6,586 nucleotides of DNA from Candidatus Latescibacterota bacterium (GTDB lineage Bacteria > Latescibacterota > UBA2968 > UBA8231). Shown piece by piece: positions 5,834 through 6,586 of this stretch. The stretch's first letter is position 1; each line of letters begins with the position of its first letter. Both the position numbers and the translations under genes were made by a program. The stretch is taken from positions 1 to 6,586 of the forward strand of contig DPVW01000166.1 in NCBI GenBank assembly GCA_003529325.1, written 5' to 3'. The notes under the pieces were generated by a model. It ran no database searches, was not told the origin of the DNA, and saw only the letters and a program-made list of their open reading frames with translations.

Positions 5834-6466
5834 CGGAGTTTCGGGCGCCTCCTCGACGCCACCGTCCACGGTGGCATCAACTCGGGCGGCGTCCTCGTCA
5901 TCCGGGATCAGCCCCTCGCGCAGATAGAGGGTAAATTCGCGCGTCGAGATCGACGCCGTGTCGAGAGTTTGCAGTTGTTTCAGCGCCGCTGTCCGTAGGA
6001 TCTGCCGTGAAGCTGGATCAGTAAAGGCGTTCTCGAGATGCTGGTCGAGATCGCCCAGGGCGGTGCGGTTGATCTCTGTGTGCAGGGCACCTTCGGTGAA
6101 ATGCTCGCGGAAGGCTGCGATCGTTTCGCTGTCGGCGGTGAGTTGCTGACGTCCCAGTACCATTGCCAACCAGACCCGGCGCAACAACAACGGTAGGCCA
6201 CCGGCAAAGTCGGGTTCTGTGGACAGCAGTTGACGTGTGGTCGCGCGTGGCAGGGAGGCGGCGAAGGTCAGTGCCTGTTCCATCTCGCAAAAATCCCTGA
6301 GTTCTGCATGCGGTTCAATGGGGGTTTCACTGTCATCTGCGGCCGGCACGATCCAGGTTTCGGCTACGAGTCTCGACCAACGCCGGAGTGCGGCTTCTGC
6401 CTCCGCCAGCAGCAATTGTCTGACACGGGCGCTGGTCTCAATGAGAACGCCCAATTCACTCGACAC
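5828..6466 (-). CDS. Hypothetical protein, mostly helical, acidic C-terminus
   Basis: I do not recognise this 212-residue protein. It reads like a real coding sequence: alternating charged and hydrophobic residues suggest helices throughout, for example VRQLLLAEAEAALRRWSRLV near the N-terminus and LPLLLRRVWLAMVLGRQQL in the middle. There is no signal peptide and no clear membrane segment. The last 30 residues are acidic and probably disordered (DDEDAARVDATVDGGVEEAPE). The start is a GTG directly preceded by an in-frame TGA, with only a weak AGG upstream. The N-terminal residues after the GTG already look coding, and another open frame with a strong ribosome site comes in from upstream. The true start, or a frameshift, is therefore uncertain. 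It converges on the dehydrogenase gene with a 6-bp overlap. No function is proposed. Confidence 0.65.
   Translation of the reverse strand: MSSELGVLIETSARVRQLLLAEAEAALRRWSRLVAETWIVPAADDSETPIEPHAELRDFCEMEQALTFAASLPRATTRQLLSTEPDFAGGLPLLLRRVWLAMVLGRQQLTADSETIAAFREHFTEGALHTEINRTALGDLDQHLENAFTDPASRQILRTAALKQLQTLDTASISTREFTLYLREGLIPDDEDAARVDATVDGGVEEAPETPL
5858..5875. repeat. Perfect hairpin after the Gfo/Idh/MocA stop codon
   Basis: GCCACCG-TCCA-CGGTGGC is a perfect 7-bp stem with a 4-nt loop, 25 bp past the TAA of the dehydrogenase gene. No T-run follows on the plus strand, so it is not a standard intrinsic terminator, though it could protect or define the 3' end. It also codes for the DATVDGG part of the convergent hypothetical gene, so it may be a by-product of coding. 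Confidence 0.35.
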
Positions 6467-6585
6467 TCACCAACCTGGACTCGCTCGTCGTCAATCCGCA
6501 CGGCGGGAGTCAATTCTGCATCGGTCAAGGGTGGAACCTCCCTGGGCTGTCTGCATCCATACTTCTCGAGTGTCGGAAAGGGTAC
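6467..6585 (-). other. Upstream open frame entering from the window edge, possible 5' part of a frameshifted gene
   Basis: On the minus strand, one frame is open from 6585 through the start of the hypothetical gene and stops only at 6364-6366. Its upstream part looks coding (PLTDAELTPAVRIDDERV). It contains AGGGAGG (6537-6543) followed 8 nt later by a TTG (6526-6528), a strong candidate initiation site. Past about 6466 this frame turns poor (CWRRQKPHSG), just where the 212-residue frame turns good. A second minus frame is also open from the edge to a TGA after 31 codons, so this could instead be an upstream gene's end. The evidence does not decide. Confidence 0.3.
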
Positions 6586-6586
6586 T

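Noticed and set aside
5812..5849. GGCGCC repeats flanking the dehydrogenase stop codon as a terminator stem
   Set aside because: GGCGCC is itself palindromic, the pairing stops at 6 bp, and no T-run follows.
1..6586. CRISPR array, tRNA, rRNA or insertion sequence
   Set aside because: I saw no regularly spaced repeats, no tRNA-like CCA ends or TψC arms, no rRNA-like stretches and no transposase-like frames.

Overview
The window is a compact stretch of bacterial chromosome. GC content is moderately high and codons favour G/C at third positions. No mobile element, tRNA, rRNA or CRISPR array is visible. Gene content (family 2 glycosyltransferase, Bcp peroxiredoxin, Ppx/GppA phosphatase, Usp-EIIA fusion, cytidylate-kinase-like protein, Gfo/Idh/MocA oxidoreductase) fits a free-living bacterium with stress and carbohydrate metabolism. 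I cannot assign a phylum from this sequence alone.

Layout, left to right. (1) Positions 1-996, plus strand: a membrane-anchored family 2 glycosyltransferase cut off at its 5' end. A gap of 50 bp follows, then a Bcp-type thiol peroxidase (1047-1505) with a clear Shine-Dalgarno sequence. (2) Positions 1496-3717, minus strand: a two-gene unit. The first gene codes for an unusual fusion of two universal stress protein domains and a PTS EIIA-type phosphoacceptor domain. It is joined through an ATGA overlap to a short Ppx/GppA phosphatase, whose 3' end overlaps the end of bcp by 10 bp. (3) Positions 3718-4007: the only substantial non-coding stretch, a divergent intergenic region with a 24-bp dyad, a long-loop hairpin and an 8-bp direct repeat with 20-bp periodicity. 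(4) Positions 4008-5833, plus strand: a cytidylate-kinase-like P-loop protein joined to a Gfo/Idh/MocA dehydrogenase by a one-base TAATG overlap. (5) Positions 5828-6466, minus strand: an unrecognised, largely helical 212-residue protein whose end overlaps the dehydrogenase by 6 bp. Its 5' side is unclear, because a second open frame with a strong Shine-Dalgarno sequence enters from upstream.

How they may work together. The Usp-Usp-EIIA and Ppx/GppA pair is the most notable arrangement. It puts a nucleotide-sensing fold and a phosphohistidine domain in the same transcript as an enzyme family that degrades polyphosphate and/or pppGpp, which suggests a stress or nutrient signalling module. The kinase-like and dehydrogenase pair is transcribed divergently from it and could share regulation through the intergenic region. 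Both ideas are inferences from gene order, not demonstrated functions.
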